Shown here: one piece after another, positions 7,179-14,052 of the stretch
How positions within the stretch are numbered: position 1 is the stretch's first letter
Layout: the number at the start of each line of letters is the position of its first letter
Assembly (NCBI RefSeq): GCF_004803915.1
Contig: NZ_CP039398.1
Span: forward strand, 1 to 25,648
Source: Duncaniella dubosii
GTDB taxonomy: Bacteria; Bacteroidota; Bacteroidia; Bacteroidales; Muribaculaceae
DNA: 25,648 nt
Direction of reading: 5' to 3'
Notes under the pieces: model-generated
Databases searched by the model: none
Told to the model about the DNA's origin: nothing
What the model saw: only the letters and a program-made list of their open reading frames with translations
Program-made: the position numbers and the translations under genes

Positions 7179-8258
7179 AATGGCAAAGTTAATCAAATTG
7201 TCCCGATTATGCAAGAGCATCTTGGCTCGGTAATGAATCTTGCCCGCATAAAATTGCTTGCGTTTGTTCTTCAGGCACTTTGCGTTGTGCAGACAGTCAG
7301 TCTCCACAAGATAGCATCTGCAATGCCTACGTGTGTGGAGCGTGATTCCAACCTGCGCCGTCTGCAAAGGTTCCTTGCCGGATATGCCCTCAACCTTGAC
7401 CTTATCGCCAAAGTGATATTTGCTCTTCTGCCCGTCAAGACAGGACTGGTCCTGAGCCTTGACCGCACCAACTGGAAATTCGGTGAGGTCAACATCAATA
7501 TCCTTATGCTTGGTGTCACTTACAAGGGTGTTGCCTTTCCTCTGCTCTTTACCATGCTCGACAAACGCGGCAATTCCAATTGGAAAGAACGGACGTGGCT
7601 GATTGATAGATTTATACGATTGTTCGGAGCCGAGTGTATCGACTCTCTTGTTGCCGACCGCGAGTTTGTCGGCAAGGAATGGGTCGAATATCTCAACAAC
7701 AGACGCATCCGATACTATCTGCGGATTAAACAGAATTTTTGGTTGCGCAATCCCAAATCCTGCCAGGATGTCAGGGCGTGGCATCTGTTTCACGGTCTTA
7801 AGCTCGGCCAGGAACGTGTCTACGACAAGCTGTTTCTCCTCAAAGGGGAATATGTCTATATTTCCGGAGCCTTGCTGAAAAACTCCGATGGCGTGCCTGA
7901 ACTGCAAATTCTGATTTGTTATAACCGCCCCGAAGAGGCCGTTGCCACTTACAAACAACGATGGCAGATTGAGACATGCTTCAGAGCTATGAAATCCTCC
8001 GGCTTCAACATCGAGGACACCCACCTGCGCGACATCAACCGCATCGCTCGTCTTACGGCGATGGTCTGCATGGCTCTTGTATGGGCGTATCTCGTTGGTG
8101 AACATAAAGATATAAATATTAAACCGATAAGGATTCTGAAACATGGAAGAAAGGCAAAGTCGCTTGTCAAGTATGGTTTGGAGGAGATTGCGACCATACT
8201 TCTGCGTCCGGCTTATACTACTAAATTCGATGTTTTCAAATTTTTGTCATGTACTTAA
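7152..8258 (+). CDS. IS4-family DDE transposase
   Basis: A 368-residue transposase with an RNase H-like DDE core. The first aspartate is in LSLDRTNW (about residue 104), the second in VADREF, and the glutamate is in the YREK-like block YKQRWQIETCFRAMKSSGFN, typical of the IS4 family. The protein ends KFLSCT. ATG 7152 is preferred to the in-frame TTG at 7137. The C-terminus depends on GAGGAG at 8181-8186; the second reading has GAGAG and runs into a different ending. I trust this copy because KFLSCT matches the ending I associate with Bacteroides IS4 transposases and its stop precedes the palindrome. Confidence 0.93.
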   Translation: MKVTTTLRDNGKVNQIVPIMQEHLGSVMNLARIKLLAFVLQALCVVQTVSLHKIASAMPTCVERDSNLRRLQRFLAGYALNLDLIAKVIFALLPVKTGLVLSLDRTNWKFGEVNINILMLGVTYKGVAFPLLFTMLDKRGNSNWKERTWLIDRFIRLFGAECIDSLVADREFVGKEWVEYLNNRRIRYYLRIKQNFWLRNPKSCQDVRAWHLFHGLKLGQERVYDKLFLLKGEYVYISGALLKNSDGVPELQILICYNRPEEAVATYKQRWQIETCFRAMKSSGFNIEDTHLRDINRIARLTAMVCMALVWAYLVGEHKDINIKPIRILKHGRKAKSLVKYGLEEIATILLRPAYTTKFDVFKFLSCT

Positions 8259-8280
8259 ATTATTGATTATGTATGTGGAG

Positions 8281-8336
8281 ATTTAGGTAATTTAAGTTAT
8301 GTAGGTGTACACCTACATAACTTAAATTACCTAAAT
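8281..8336. terminator. Perfect 56-bp palindrome, bidirectional terminator candidate
   Basis: Bases 8281-8308 are the exact reverse complement of 8309-8336, with no spacer; the centre is GTGTAC. It sits between the transposase stop (8258) and the lipoprotein stop (8339), two convergent genes, and is followed by TTTTT on the plus strand. Bidirectional termination is the simplest role. The same sequence recurs unchanged at 23642-23697. Confidence 0.65.
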
Positions 8337-8338
8337 TT

Positions 8339-9187
8339 TTATTCAACATCGAAATATAATGCAGCAGCACCGGATGCTAATACTGCACCAGGACCACTAA
8401 GGAGTCCTCCTATTGCATCAGCTGAAGCTACTGTTATAATGTAGTCGCTTTTGGAAAGAGTCTTATCATCTTTCTTTTTCTCATCAGCTCTTGTTTGTGG
8501 TGTTGATTGGTCATTGCCAGCACTACAATTGCTATATCCTTCCAACTCAACATTAGACCAAAAATTTACATTATTAGAATTTGTCCAATATTCGATTGAG
8601 CCATATAGAATACCAAGAACTTGTGCAATCGCTTGGGTATCGATGTCTGAAGGGTACTTTTGAATATAGGTATTGTAATAGTCATTGATAAGAGAATGAA
8701 GATCGTTTAGTAATGAACTGTTGTCAAATAAGTTTTCATCGGAAATATTAGCTAATTTTTCCGAGATTCTTTTAGTACATTCATTTAGCGCCTCATACGC
8801 TATGGGATTTACTTGGTTGACAATATTGTCATTATTCCCTCTGGTCTGCAATGTGAGTGGAGTCTCCAAACAGAACATCAGATCTTTCATTGGTGCTAGT
8901 TCTCGGGAAATTTTAGAGGCTTCATTTTTGCCATATTGGATGATTATAAAAGAATCAAAAGCAGATTCTATGAATTCTTTATCGCAAATGCCATGGGAAT
9001 TCTGTATCTCGGACTTGATGTAATCCAATCCAAGATTATGGGCATCAGCATATTCAATCAGAATGTTTTCTGATTCTGAATAGTTTGGGGTGATTCCATC
9101 TTGCTCTTCGTTAGTGCAAGAGGATAGGAGGCTTATCAAAAGGGTAGATAATGCGACTCCAAGAAGAATGATAAATTTGGGTTTCAT
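8339..9187 (-). CDS. Lipoprotein with Gly/Ala-rich hydrophobic C-terminus
   Basis: A 282-residue protein with a type II signal peptide: a hydrophobic stretch at residues 5-21 and lipobox LLSSC with Cys24. The middle (about 40-200) is helical and acidic. A KKKDDK linker at 237-242 precedes a C-terminal segment (249-282) rich in small residues, with two GxxxG-like spacings around G261, G265 and G273 and the ending AAALYFDVE. That tail resembles a membrane-inserting or glycine-zipper segment, as seen in some bacteriocin-like peptides; this is inference only. It follows the DUF3244-like gene by 69 bp with no promoter between, so they probably form one transcript. No known family recognised. Confidence 0.75.
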   Translation of the reverse strand: MKPKFIILLGVALSTLLISLLSSCTNEEQDGITPNYSESENILIEYADAHNLGLDYIKSEIQNSHGICDKEFIESAFDSFIIIQYGKNEASKISRELAPMKDLMFCLETPLTLQTRGNNDNIVNQVNPIAYEALNECTKRISEKLANISDENLFDNSSLLNDLHSLINDYYNTYIQKYPSDIDTQAIAQVLGILYGSIEYWTNSNNVNFWSNVELEGYSNCSAGNDQSTPQTRADEKKKDDKTLSKSDYIITVASADAIGGLLSGPGAVLASGAAALYFDVE

Positions 9188-9256
9188 TCGAGAGTTTTAT
9201 TTATATGATTAATGTTAGTTTAGATTTTGAAAACAGGCGCTTTCTGAAGAGGATAT

Positions 9257-9628
9257 TTACAATGAAATAAATCCTTGTGCAATCCATGTTTCACCACTGA
9301 TTTCAAGATGAAACTGTCCAGAATCGTAAGGCAGTTGGATTATTGTATTTATTGTGGAGTCATATCCAATTAAATTTTCACCCATAAAGACGAAAACCTC
9401 GCCATCATTTTCTCCGTCGTAGGATATGTCTATAGAATTACTTTCTGCATCATAGAAAGCTTCTATAGAAATATGTTTAGGAGCGCGATGGACTCCTGTA
9501 TTGTGAGTCCTTAATTGGGTTATTTCCAATTTAATGGATTGAGAAGAAGTGTTGGTCTTCGATTCCTGCGCCATCGCCTGAAATGCTGCCATTATCATTA
9601 CGATGACAAGAGATAGTAATTTAGTCAT
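9257..9628 (-). CDS. Secreted DUF3244-like beta-sandwich protein
   Basis: A 123-residue exported protein. A signal peptide spans residues 1-20 with a probable cut after AMA. The rest reads as beta-strands: SIKLEITQL, ISIEAFYDAESNSIDISY, GEVFVFMGENLIGYDS, IIQLPYDSGQFHLEISGETW. This order, ending in a G-x-Y/F-x-L-x-I strand, matches the small DUF3244 proteins that are abundant in Bacteroidetes and lack a defined function. ATG 9628 was chosen over an upstream in-frame start at 9676 because the promoter's -7 box lies between them. It is the first gene of a probable two-gene operon with the lipoprotein. Location is the periplasm or cell surface. Confidence 0.75.
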   Translation of the reverse strand: MTKLLSLVIVMIMAAFQAMAQESKTNTSSQSIKLEITQLRTHNTGVHRAPKHISIEAFYDAESNSIDISYDGENDGEVFVFMGENLIGYDSTINTIIQLPYDSGQFHLEISGETWIAQGFISL

Positions 9629-9661
9629 TTTGATATGCGTTTTTGATTGATTTTGATGTTG

Positions 9662-9694
9662 CAAAATTACTGCCACGGACTTTCAGATGCCAAA
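9662..9694 (-). promoter_or_regulatory. Promoter of the DUF3244-lipoprotein operon
   Basis: On the minus strand, TTTG (complement of 9691-9694), 21 bp, then TAATTTTG (complement of 9662-9669), fitting the Bacteroides consensus. The start codon is 33 bp downstream of the -7 box at 9628. The same TAATTTTGCA box precedes the TPR/HTH regulator. Confidence 0.75.
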
Positions 9695-9771
9695 TCAAAA
9701 GTTTCATATCTAAAGAATTTTTGGAGATGTAAATATTTGAAAATTAATAATATACAAATGGGGGGGGTGGT

Positions 9772-10266
9772 TTATTTTGGAATAGAGGGTGATGAACTTT
9801 CATAAGATGGACTATCTGAAAGTTTTTGGAGGAAAATACGAAGATTTGTAGACTTGGGAGCCATGCCAAATTTGTTGCGGATAGACCAACTTAGGTTGTA
9901 TTGGCTCTTAAATCCTGTTATAAGTCCATATTCTTTTCCGGATAATCCACATAGCAAGGCACACATGTATCGGATCTCATGTGTTGAGAATTGATGAGTA
10001 TGTATTTGTTTGCTAAGAAAAGTGTTTTTTGATGCAATAGCATCGAGAATATCCCCCCAAGGAATATCATAGATAGAGAATTCAGTGATATTCGATGTAT
10101 TTGTTTGACCTATGTCCTGATTTAGATAATACTGAAGAATGTTTCTATGATGGGAAACGATTTCTTCCATACCAACGGATCTGGTCGCTATATGATATAG
10201 CAATTTAGAGAGAACGGTAAGTGCTAGTTCTCTCGGTGATAATAATGAGATGTCTTTACGAGGCAT
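9772..10266 (-). CDS. HTH-domain protein related to the upstream TPR regulator
   Basis: A 164-residue protein starting MPRKDISLLS. Residues 94-150 (FSTHEIRYMCALLCGLSGKE onward) align well with the C-terminus of the large regulator at 10421-12175: shared positions include T-x-EI-x-Y-x-C, GL-x-GKE-x-G, IR-x-K-x-G and TN-x-x-I. That region has the LuxR-like helix-turn-helix pattern of Bacteroidetes TPR regulators. Its N-terminal 90 residues are helical and unrelated to TPRs; there is no signal peptide or membrane segment, so it is probably cytosolic. ATG 10266 lies 10 nt after the -7 box TATTTTTG. It may compete or heterodimerise with the large regulator, or bind the same operator; that is inference. 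An 8-G run lies just after its stop. Confidence 0.75.
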   Translation of the reverse strand: MPRKDISLLSPRELALTVLSKLLYHIATRSVGMEEIVSHHRNILQYYLNQDIGQTNTSNITEFSIYDIPWGDILDAIASKNTFLSKQIHTHQFSTHEIRYMCALLCGLSGKEYGLITGFKSQYNLSWSIRNKFGMAPKSTNLRIFLQKLSDSPSYESSSPSIPK

Positions 10267-10276
10267 TTTTTTATTA

Positions 10277-10284
10277 CAAAAATA
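10277..10284 (-). promoter_or_regulatory. -7 box of the short HTH gene
   Basis: TATTTTTG on the minus strand, 10 nt before the ATG at 10266, which implies a very short or absent leader. No TTG element is visible at the expected distance, so strength or activator dependence is unclear. The 130-bp gap to the regulator gene holds no other recognisable element. Confidence 0.5.
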
Positions 10285-10420
10285 CCTCACAAAACATTCA
10301 TTAAAAAAATAAAAGTTTCAGCTGTATGCTATGTAAGATTCTAATAACTATAAATATAGACTGTGTGAAAGTGGAAATTTTGGAATATGATAATATTTAC
10401 TTTCAGAATCAAGGCTTACA

Positions 10421-12175
10421 TTATAAATTTTTGAGAAGTTTTCGCACATATATACCAATATTGGTTTCGTGCTTGTCAATACCTAATTTCTTACGGATGG
10501 CACTACTCGTATTAACATGGCTACGCTTATTCATGTAATTACCCACTTCCTTTCCTCTCAATCCAATTGCGTAAAGACATACGTAATTAATCTCATCGGT
10601 GGTCAAGTTGTGATCTTCAAAATACTGTATGAATCGTGGATGAGAAACCTGAAAAGCCAATCTGTTAGAGTTCATGAATTCATCCTTGTTGTCGGTAAGC
10701 TCCTTAATCCAGACATCGTAAGGCTTCTCATATTGGTCGTTATTAGTAATGTAACTGGCTAGTAGTGAATTCAGCATCTCAATGCGGACTTTTATTTCTC
10801 TTTGAACTTCCATGGGGAGTTCTTCTCTGCTGTTAATTAGAGCTTTGAGACTATCACTTTCATTTTCTAGAGCTTCCACTCTATGAGCTAAATTCTCGGC
10901 TTCGAGTGCTTTCTTGTCTCGTTCCAATTGAAGATTCCTATTCTCGAGAGCTAAATTATCTTTTTCAGATTTTAGTTTGGCGTTTTCGGCCTCCTTAGTC
11001 CTTACTTTTTCAAGAGCAAGTTCTTTCTTTGCCCTATTACTACGAACAAGTAAACACAGTATTAAAATTCCCATAGAAAGGACTGCAATCCCTCCGAAGC
11101 ACCCCCATATAATTCGAGATTTATGTCTGGCATCTTTTTGTGCTTGAAGCTCTATTCTATGTTTTTCTACTATAGAACGTGAGGCTTGTTCAAATTTAAG
11201 GAAATCAATAGAGTCTTGCTTGTGACTGTATTGTTTATACAACGATAAAGCGTCTTTGTAATTTCCTAAACCTTCAAAAATGGGTACTGATATTGATAAA
11301 TGCCTAAGCGTGTCATATGGAAGACCACTGTTTTTAACAATGTTCAGTAACTGAAAGGCTTTATTGTCGTTGCCAACCTTATTATAAGCTAACGCAAGGT
11401 TAAGTGCATCATTCAGTGAACTTAAATTTTCTTCTTGCTCATGTATTAGGCCTTTTATATCATCAGTAGCCCCAAATTTTAAGGCATACGATAATTGAAG
11501 TCGTGTTAAGGACTTCTTTGAGATACTATCTAACGACGAAAAATGTTCAATAGAATTTATTATACTGTCGCCAATAGATTGATTTCCCAAGATTATAGCT
11601 CCGTCTAATGCTTTGAATAAGCAGTCTAGTTCCTGATTCCTAAAAGCCAAACCATTATAGATATCAGCTGCTTTCAAAGAGTAAGAGACATAGCTATCGA
11701 TGTCGAATAATTCATTATAGATGTATCCAATAGCAACTAAAGTTCGAGCTATAGTCAGGGAGTCTGTTAAGTGAGGGTTGTCAAGGCCTTTAGAAAATGA
11801 ATTCAAGGCATTATCATGATCCCCCTGATTTTGAAATATGCGACCACGATAATAGTAAGTCCGGAGCATATCATCTGGTGTGCCTTTCTCTATATAGTAA
11901 TCACAGGCAGGTTGAAGCACATCAAATGTTGTGGTGTCGATATAGTTCTTATCGAGAGCCATTGACATCAGAAGAGCGTATTTTGCCTTTTGGTTTTTGT
12001 CTGATAATTGCCCCTTATCTATGGTAGATAATATTATCAACGCTGAATCTGGATGGGACTCCATCAATGCTTCTGCACGATTAAGCGTTTCTTGTTCCTT
12101 TGTACCAGAACAAGAAATAGTACTACAAGCTAATGATAGTAGCATGAGTACAAGGATATTATGGAGGAATTTCAT
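10421..12175 (-). CDS. Membrane-anchored TPR/coiled-coil/HTH regulator
   Basis: A 584-residue one-polypeptide sensor-regulator of a kind frequent in Bacteroidetes. An N-terminal export signal carries possible lipobox cysteines at 17 and 22 (LSLAC, STISC). Residues about 30-325 are helical TPR-like repeats, for example DDMLRTYYYRGRIFQNQGDHDN. A transmembrane segment at 355-378 (IIWGCFGGIAVLSMGILILC) follows, then a long charged coiled coil at about 380-448. A C-terminal HTH-like domain lies at about 523-580 (TTDEINYVCLYAIGLRGKE onward). The TPR part should lie outside the inner membrane and the HTH inside. It heads a same-strand block with the short HTH protein, the DUF3244-like protein and the lipoprotein, which it plausibly controls. 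Confidence 0.88.
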   Translation of the reverse strand: MKFLHNILVLMLLSLACSTISCSGTKEQETLNRAEALMESHPDSALIILSTIDKGQLSDKNQKAKYALLMSMALDKNYIDTTTFDVLQPACDYYIEKGTPDDMLRTYYYRGRIFQNQGDHDNALNSFSKGLDNPHLTDSLTIARTLVAIGYIYNELFDIDSYVSYSLKAADIYNGLAFRNQELDCLFKALDGAIILGNQSIGDSIINSIEHFSSLDSISKKSLTRLQLSYALKFGATDDIKGLIHEQEENLSSLNDALNLALAYNKVGNDNKAFQLLNIVKNSGLPYDTLRHLSISVPIFEGLGNYKDALSLYKQYSHKQDSIDFLKFEQASRSIVEKHRIELQAQKDARHKSRIIWGCFGGIAVLSMGILILCLLVRSNRAKKELALEKVRTKEAENAKLKSEKDNLALENRNLQLERDKKALEAENLAHRVEALENESDSLKALINSREELPMEVQREIKVRIEMLNSLLASYITNNDQYEKPYDVWIKELTDNKDEFMNSNRLAFQVSHPRFIQYFEDHNLTTDEINYVCLYAIGLRGKEVGNYMNKRSHVNTSSAIRKKLGIDKHETNIGIYVRKLLKNL

Positions 12176-12284
12176 AAAATCTTACAATGTTACTATTTTG
12201 CTTATATACCCGGATATCGTATTTCAGCTTATGGCAACAAGTGATACAAACTGAAAGACAGCTTTAATTGGGCGATTGAGACTG

Positions 12285-12315
12285 CAAAATTACTAAAAAT
12301 TTTTCACTTCATCAA
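12285..12315 (-). promoter_or_regulatory. Promoter of the TPR/HTH regulator
   Basis: On the minus strand, TTG (complement of 12313-12315), 20 bp, then TAATTTTG (complement of 12285-12292). It lies about 110 bp before the start codon at 12175, leaving a leader of about 100 nt with no evident structure. It is back to back with the partition promoter at 12405-12435. Confidence 0.7.
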
Positions 12316-12404
12316 TATTTCTTGACATCTAAAATCATGGTAAGCCTCTGATATTAGGCAAACTCCAGCCGTTTTACGAATGAATGAATCTTTTTTATTT
12401 TCAT

Positions 12405-12435
12405 TTTGTAGATTGGAAAATAATCACTAACTTTG
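12405..12435 (+). promoter_or_regulatory. Promoter of the partition operon
   Basis: TTTG (12405-12408), 19 bp, TAACTTTG (12428-12435). It precedes the 72-codon gene at 12487, with the first cluster of ACAATATAAAAA repeats lying in the untranslated leader, a natural place for autorepression by a partition protein. Confidence 0.75.
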
Positions 12436-12486
12436 CGACAATAAAACAATATAAAAATAAAACATTAAATAAATATAGCAATATAA

Positions 12487-12705
12487 ATGGCCGAAGATAG
12501 AGTGGAAGAACTCAAGAGGATATTGCAGCAGAATGAGGTGAGTGTCGCCAATGCTCATGAGGCGTTGGAGCACCATCTCAATCAACTGCACCGTCTTGGG
12601 GCAACCCTGGAAGATAACGTGTGTGAAGTCCTCAGGAAAGTAATTGCTCAGGCAGAGGCTATCGAGGAACTTGACCGAATAACAAATTGGACATGGCGAA
12701 AATAA
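12487..12705 (+). CDS. 72-aa helical protein preceding parA
   Basis: A small acidic, almost wholly helical protein (MAEDRVEELKRILQQNEVSV at its start), with heptad-like leucines suggesting a short coiled coil. Its last 13 bases overlap the start of parA, so the two are translationally coupled. I do not recognise a family. Its position first in the partition operon suggests a partition accessory or ParA modulator. The gene has the promoter at 12405-12435 and no visible Shine-Dalgarno. Confidence 0.65.
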   Translation: MAEDRVEELKRILQQNEVSVANAHEALEHHLNQLHRLGATLEDNVCEVLRKVIAQAEAIEELDRITNWTWRK

Positions 12706-13439
12706 TAGCGATAGCCAACCACAAGGGTGGTGTGGCTAAAACAACGAGTTGCGTAAATATTGCCGCAGCCTTGGCAAAAATGGGCCGTCGGGTATTGTTG
12801 GTGGATGTAGATCCACAAGCGAACCTTACGAGCAGTTTCACTGATGAAAGCAAGATAGAGGCTTCAATCTATGATGCAATGAAAGGTGCTCCGGCACCAA
12901 TCATGCACATATCGGAGAACCTTGATTTGATACCATCCCACATAGATCTCGCCGGAGCAGATATGGTGTTCAGCAATAAGATTGCCCGGGAACAGATTCT
13001 GAAGAATATCCTTGATGAACTGAAGGCTGGGTATGACTATATAATTATAGATACTCCCCCGGCTCTTGGTTTGGTGACAATCAATGCTCTCACTGCCGCT
13101 GACAGTGTGATCATATCAATCTGTGCGGAAACTCTCCCTCTCCGAGGATTGGTAATGCTCGATGAAATGATAGGAGACATCGCTCAAAGCATCAACAAGG
13201 GACTTCATGTTTCGGGCATCATAATCGCCAAGTACAATCGGCGCAAACTTGATAATGCGGTTATCGAGGCTATTCGTGAAAAGTATGGAGATAAGATCTA
13301 CAAGACCTATGTAAGAACATGTGTGTCGGCGGCAGAAGCTCCGACCTATCGTCAAAGTGTTTTGGACTATGCTCCGGGATCCACCGTTGCGGAGGATTAT
13401 AGAGCACTCGCAAAAGAGATAGACAATCAAACAATATAA
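12693..13439 (+). CDS. parA: ParA-family partition ATPase
   Basis: A 248-residue ParA/MinD-type ATPase without the N-terminal DNA-binding extension of type Ia proteins, so type Ib by size. The deviant Walker A is HKGGVAKTTS at about residues 9-18, with the signature lysine; motif A' is LLVDVDPQANL at about 35-45; Walker B is YIIIDTPPALG. ATG 12693 gives the canonical MAKIIAIANHKGG start; the TTG six bases earlier is ignored. It should bind nucleoid DNA non-specifically and segregate plasmid copies with the RHH partner at 13485. The small upstream gene overlaps it and the gap to the RHH gene is 45 bp filled with repeats. Confidence 0.95.
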   Translation: MAKIIAIANHKGGVAKTTSCVNIAAALAKMGRRVLLVDVDPQANLTSSFTDESKIEASIYDAMKGAPAPIMHISENLDLIPSHIDLAGADMVFSNKIAREQILKNILDELKAGYDYIIIDTPPALGLVTINALTAADSVIISICAETLPLRGLVMLDEMIGDIAQSINKGLHVSGIIIAKYNRRKLDNAVIEAIREKYGDKIYKTYVRTCVSAAEAPTYRQSVLDYAPGSTVAEDYRALAKEIDNQTI

Positions 13440-13484
13440 AAATAAATAAGTATAGCAATATACAAATAAAACAATATAAAAAGT

Positions 13485-13805
13485 ATGGCAAAAAAGACAT
13501 TGACATCAGGATTGCTTGGTACAGTGACAGGCTTGAGCAAGGAGGCTGAATCAGTATCTACTAATTCGGCTGTTGCCCCTGTCGAAATGCCAAAAGAAGT
13601 GGCACCTGAAATACCGGGACAATCCGATAAGCGCAGACCGGGAAGACCGTCTGTCAACTCCGGAGAACCGGAGATATGTGTGACATTCAAACTTCCGGAC
13701 TCACTTGCCCAGGAAATAAAGATGCTTGCCGTGGTTGAGCGCACAACTCAAAAGGAGATCATAACGACAGCATTGAAGGAGTATGTTTCTCAAAGGGTAA
13801 AATGA
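13485..13805 (+). CDS. RHH partition protein (centromere-binding candidate)
   Basis: A 106-residue protein with a flexible Pro/Ser-rich N-terminus (about 1-60) including a basic patch KRRPGRPS. A C-terminal ribbon-helix-helix follows at about 64-104: strand CVTFKLPDSL, then helices AQEIKMLAVVERT and TQKEIITTALKEYVSQR. This architecture, a mobile N-terminal tail plus RHH next to a type Ib parA, matches ParG/ParR-like centromere-binding proteins; the tail usually stimulates ParA and modulates operator binding. It is the last gene of the operon, flanked on both sides by the ACAATATAAAAA repeats it may bind. The terminator lies 55 bp downstream. Confidence 0.85.
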   Translation: MAKKTLTSGLLGTVTGLSKEAESVSTNSAVAPVEMPKEVAPEIPGQSDKRRPGRPSVNSGEPEICVTFKLPDSLAQEIKMLAVVERTTQKEIITTALKEYVSQRVK

Positions 13806-13860
13806 CAATATAAAAATATTTCAATATATAATTGAATAAATAAAACAATTTATATTGTTG

Positions 13861-13898
13861 TTAATTGGAGCGGCCACAAATGCGGTCGCTCCAATTAA
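13861..13898 (+). terminator. Terminator of the partition operon
   Basis: A 15-bp stem with a single G-U wobble, arms 13861-13875 and 13884-13898 (TTAATTGGAGCG on the 5' side), and an 8-nt loop. It closes the par operon and separates it from the rep promoter. The AT base of the stem substitutes for a clear T-tract. A smaller hairpin, AACAAT/ATTGTT, lies just before it at about 13844-13859. Confidence 0.75.
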
Positions 13899-13933
13899 AT
13901 TCTAATACTTTCTCGATATGAAATAGGAGCAGA

Positions 13934-13965
13934 TTTGTGTATGTCGGGAGAAATGTCTATTTTTG
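13934..13965 (+). promoter_or_regulatory. Promoter of the replication gene
   Basis: TTTG (13934-13937), 20 bp, TATTTTTG (13958-13965): a near-consensus Bacteroides promoter. Transcription would start around 13970, leaving a leader of about 80 nt that contains the competing hairpins at 14003-14032. Confidence 0.8.
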
Positions 13966-14000
13966 TAAAACTGTAAAAGAAATTGTATTGATAATATACG

Positions 14001-14032
14001 CCCCCCAACGGGGCACGAGGAACGAGTGCCCC
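14001..14032 (+). promoter_or_regulatory. Competing hairpins in the rep leader
   Basis: One GGGG run (14010-14013) can pair with CCCC upstream (14003-14006, 3-nt loop), or, as part of GGGGCAC (14010-14016), with GTGCCCC downstream (14026-14032, 9-nt loop). The two folds exclude each other. The position in the leader of the copy-controlling gene suggests an attenuator or antisense RNA target; no antisense promoter was identified. Confidence 0.5.
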
Positions 14033-14052
14033 CCTGTTCAAATTTTTAGATT

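Larger units (their letters stand above)
7044..8280 (+). mobile_element. IS4-family insertion sequence (ends not resolved)
   Basis: A single-transposase element. A 12-bp match, ATGACAAAAATT at 7043-7054 and its reverse complement AATTTTTGTCAT at 8239-8250, is the best visible inverted repeat; the right arm overlaps the 3' end of the transposase gene. The left match is also half of a perfect 22-bp palindrome (7044-7065). I see no clear target duplication, so the outer limits are approximate. The GC-richer transposase gene stands out from the AT-rich genes on both sides. Second reading at about 22406-23641. Confidence 0.6.
12446..13817 (+). repeat. Dispersed ACAATATAAAAA repeats in the partition region
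   Basis: Four direct copies of ACAATATAAAAA at 12446-12457, 13431-13442, 13471-13482 and 13805-13816: before the 72-codon gene, twice between parA and the RHH gene, and immediately after the RHH stop. A companion motif TATAGCAATATA occurs at 13451-13462, with a near copy at 12474-12485. All lie in the untranslated gaps. These are candidate operators and centromere (parS) sites for the RHH protein, though A/T-rich bias could also produce such similarity. Confidence 0.5.

Noticed and set aside
7125..8144. 339-codon minus-strand open frame across the transposase
   Set aside because: It is antisense to a clear DDE transposase with all catalytic motifs and arises from its codon bias.
9760..9767. 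G-run (8 versus 7) as a phase-variation switch
   Set aside because: It lies after the stop codon of the nearest gene and outside any promoter, and the second reading there is full of homopolymer errors.
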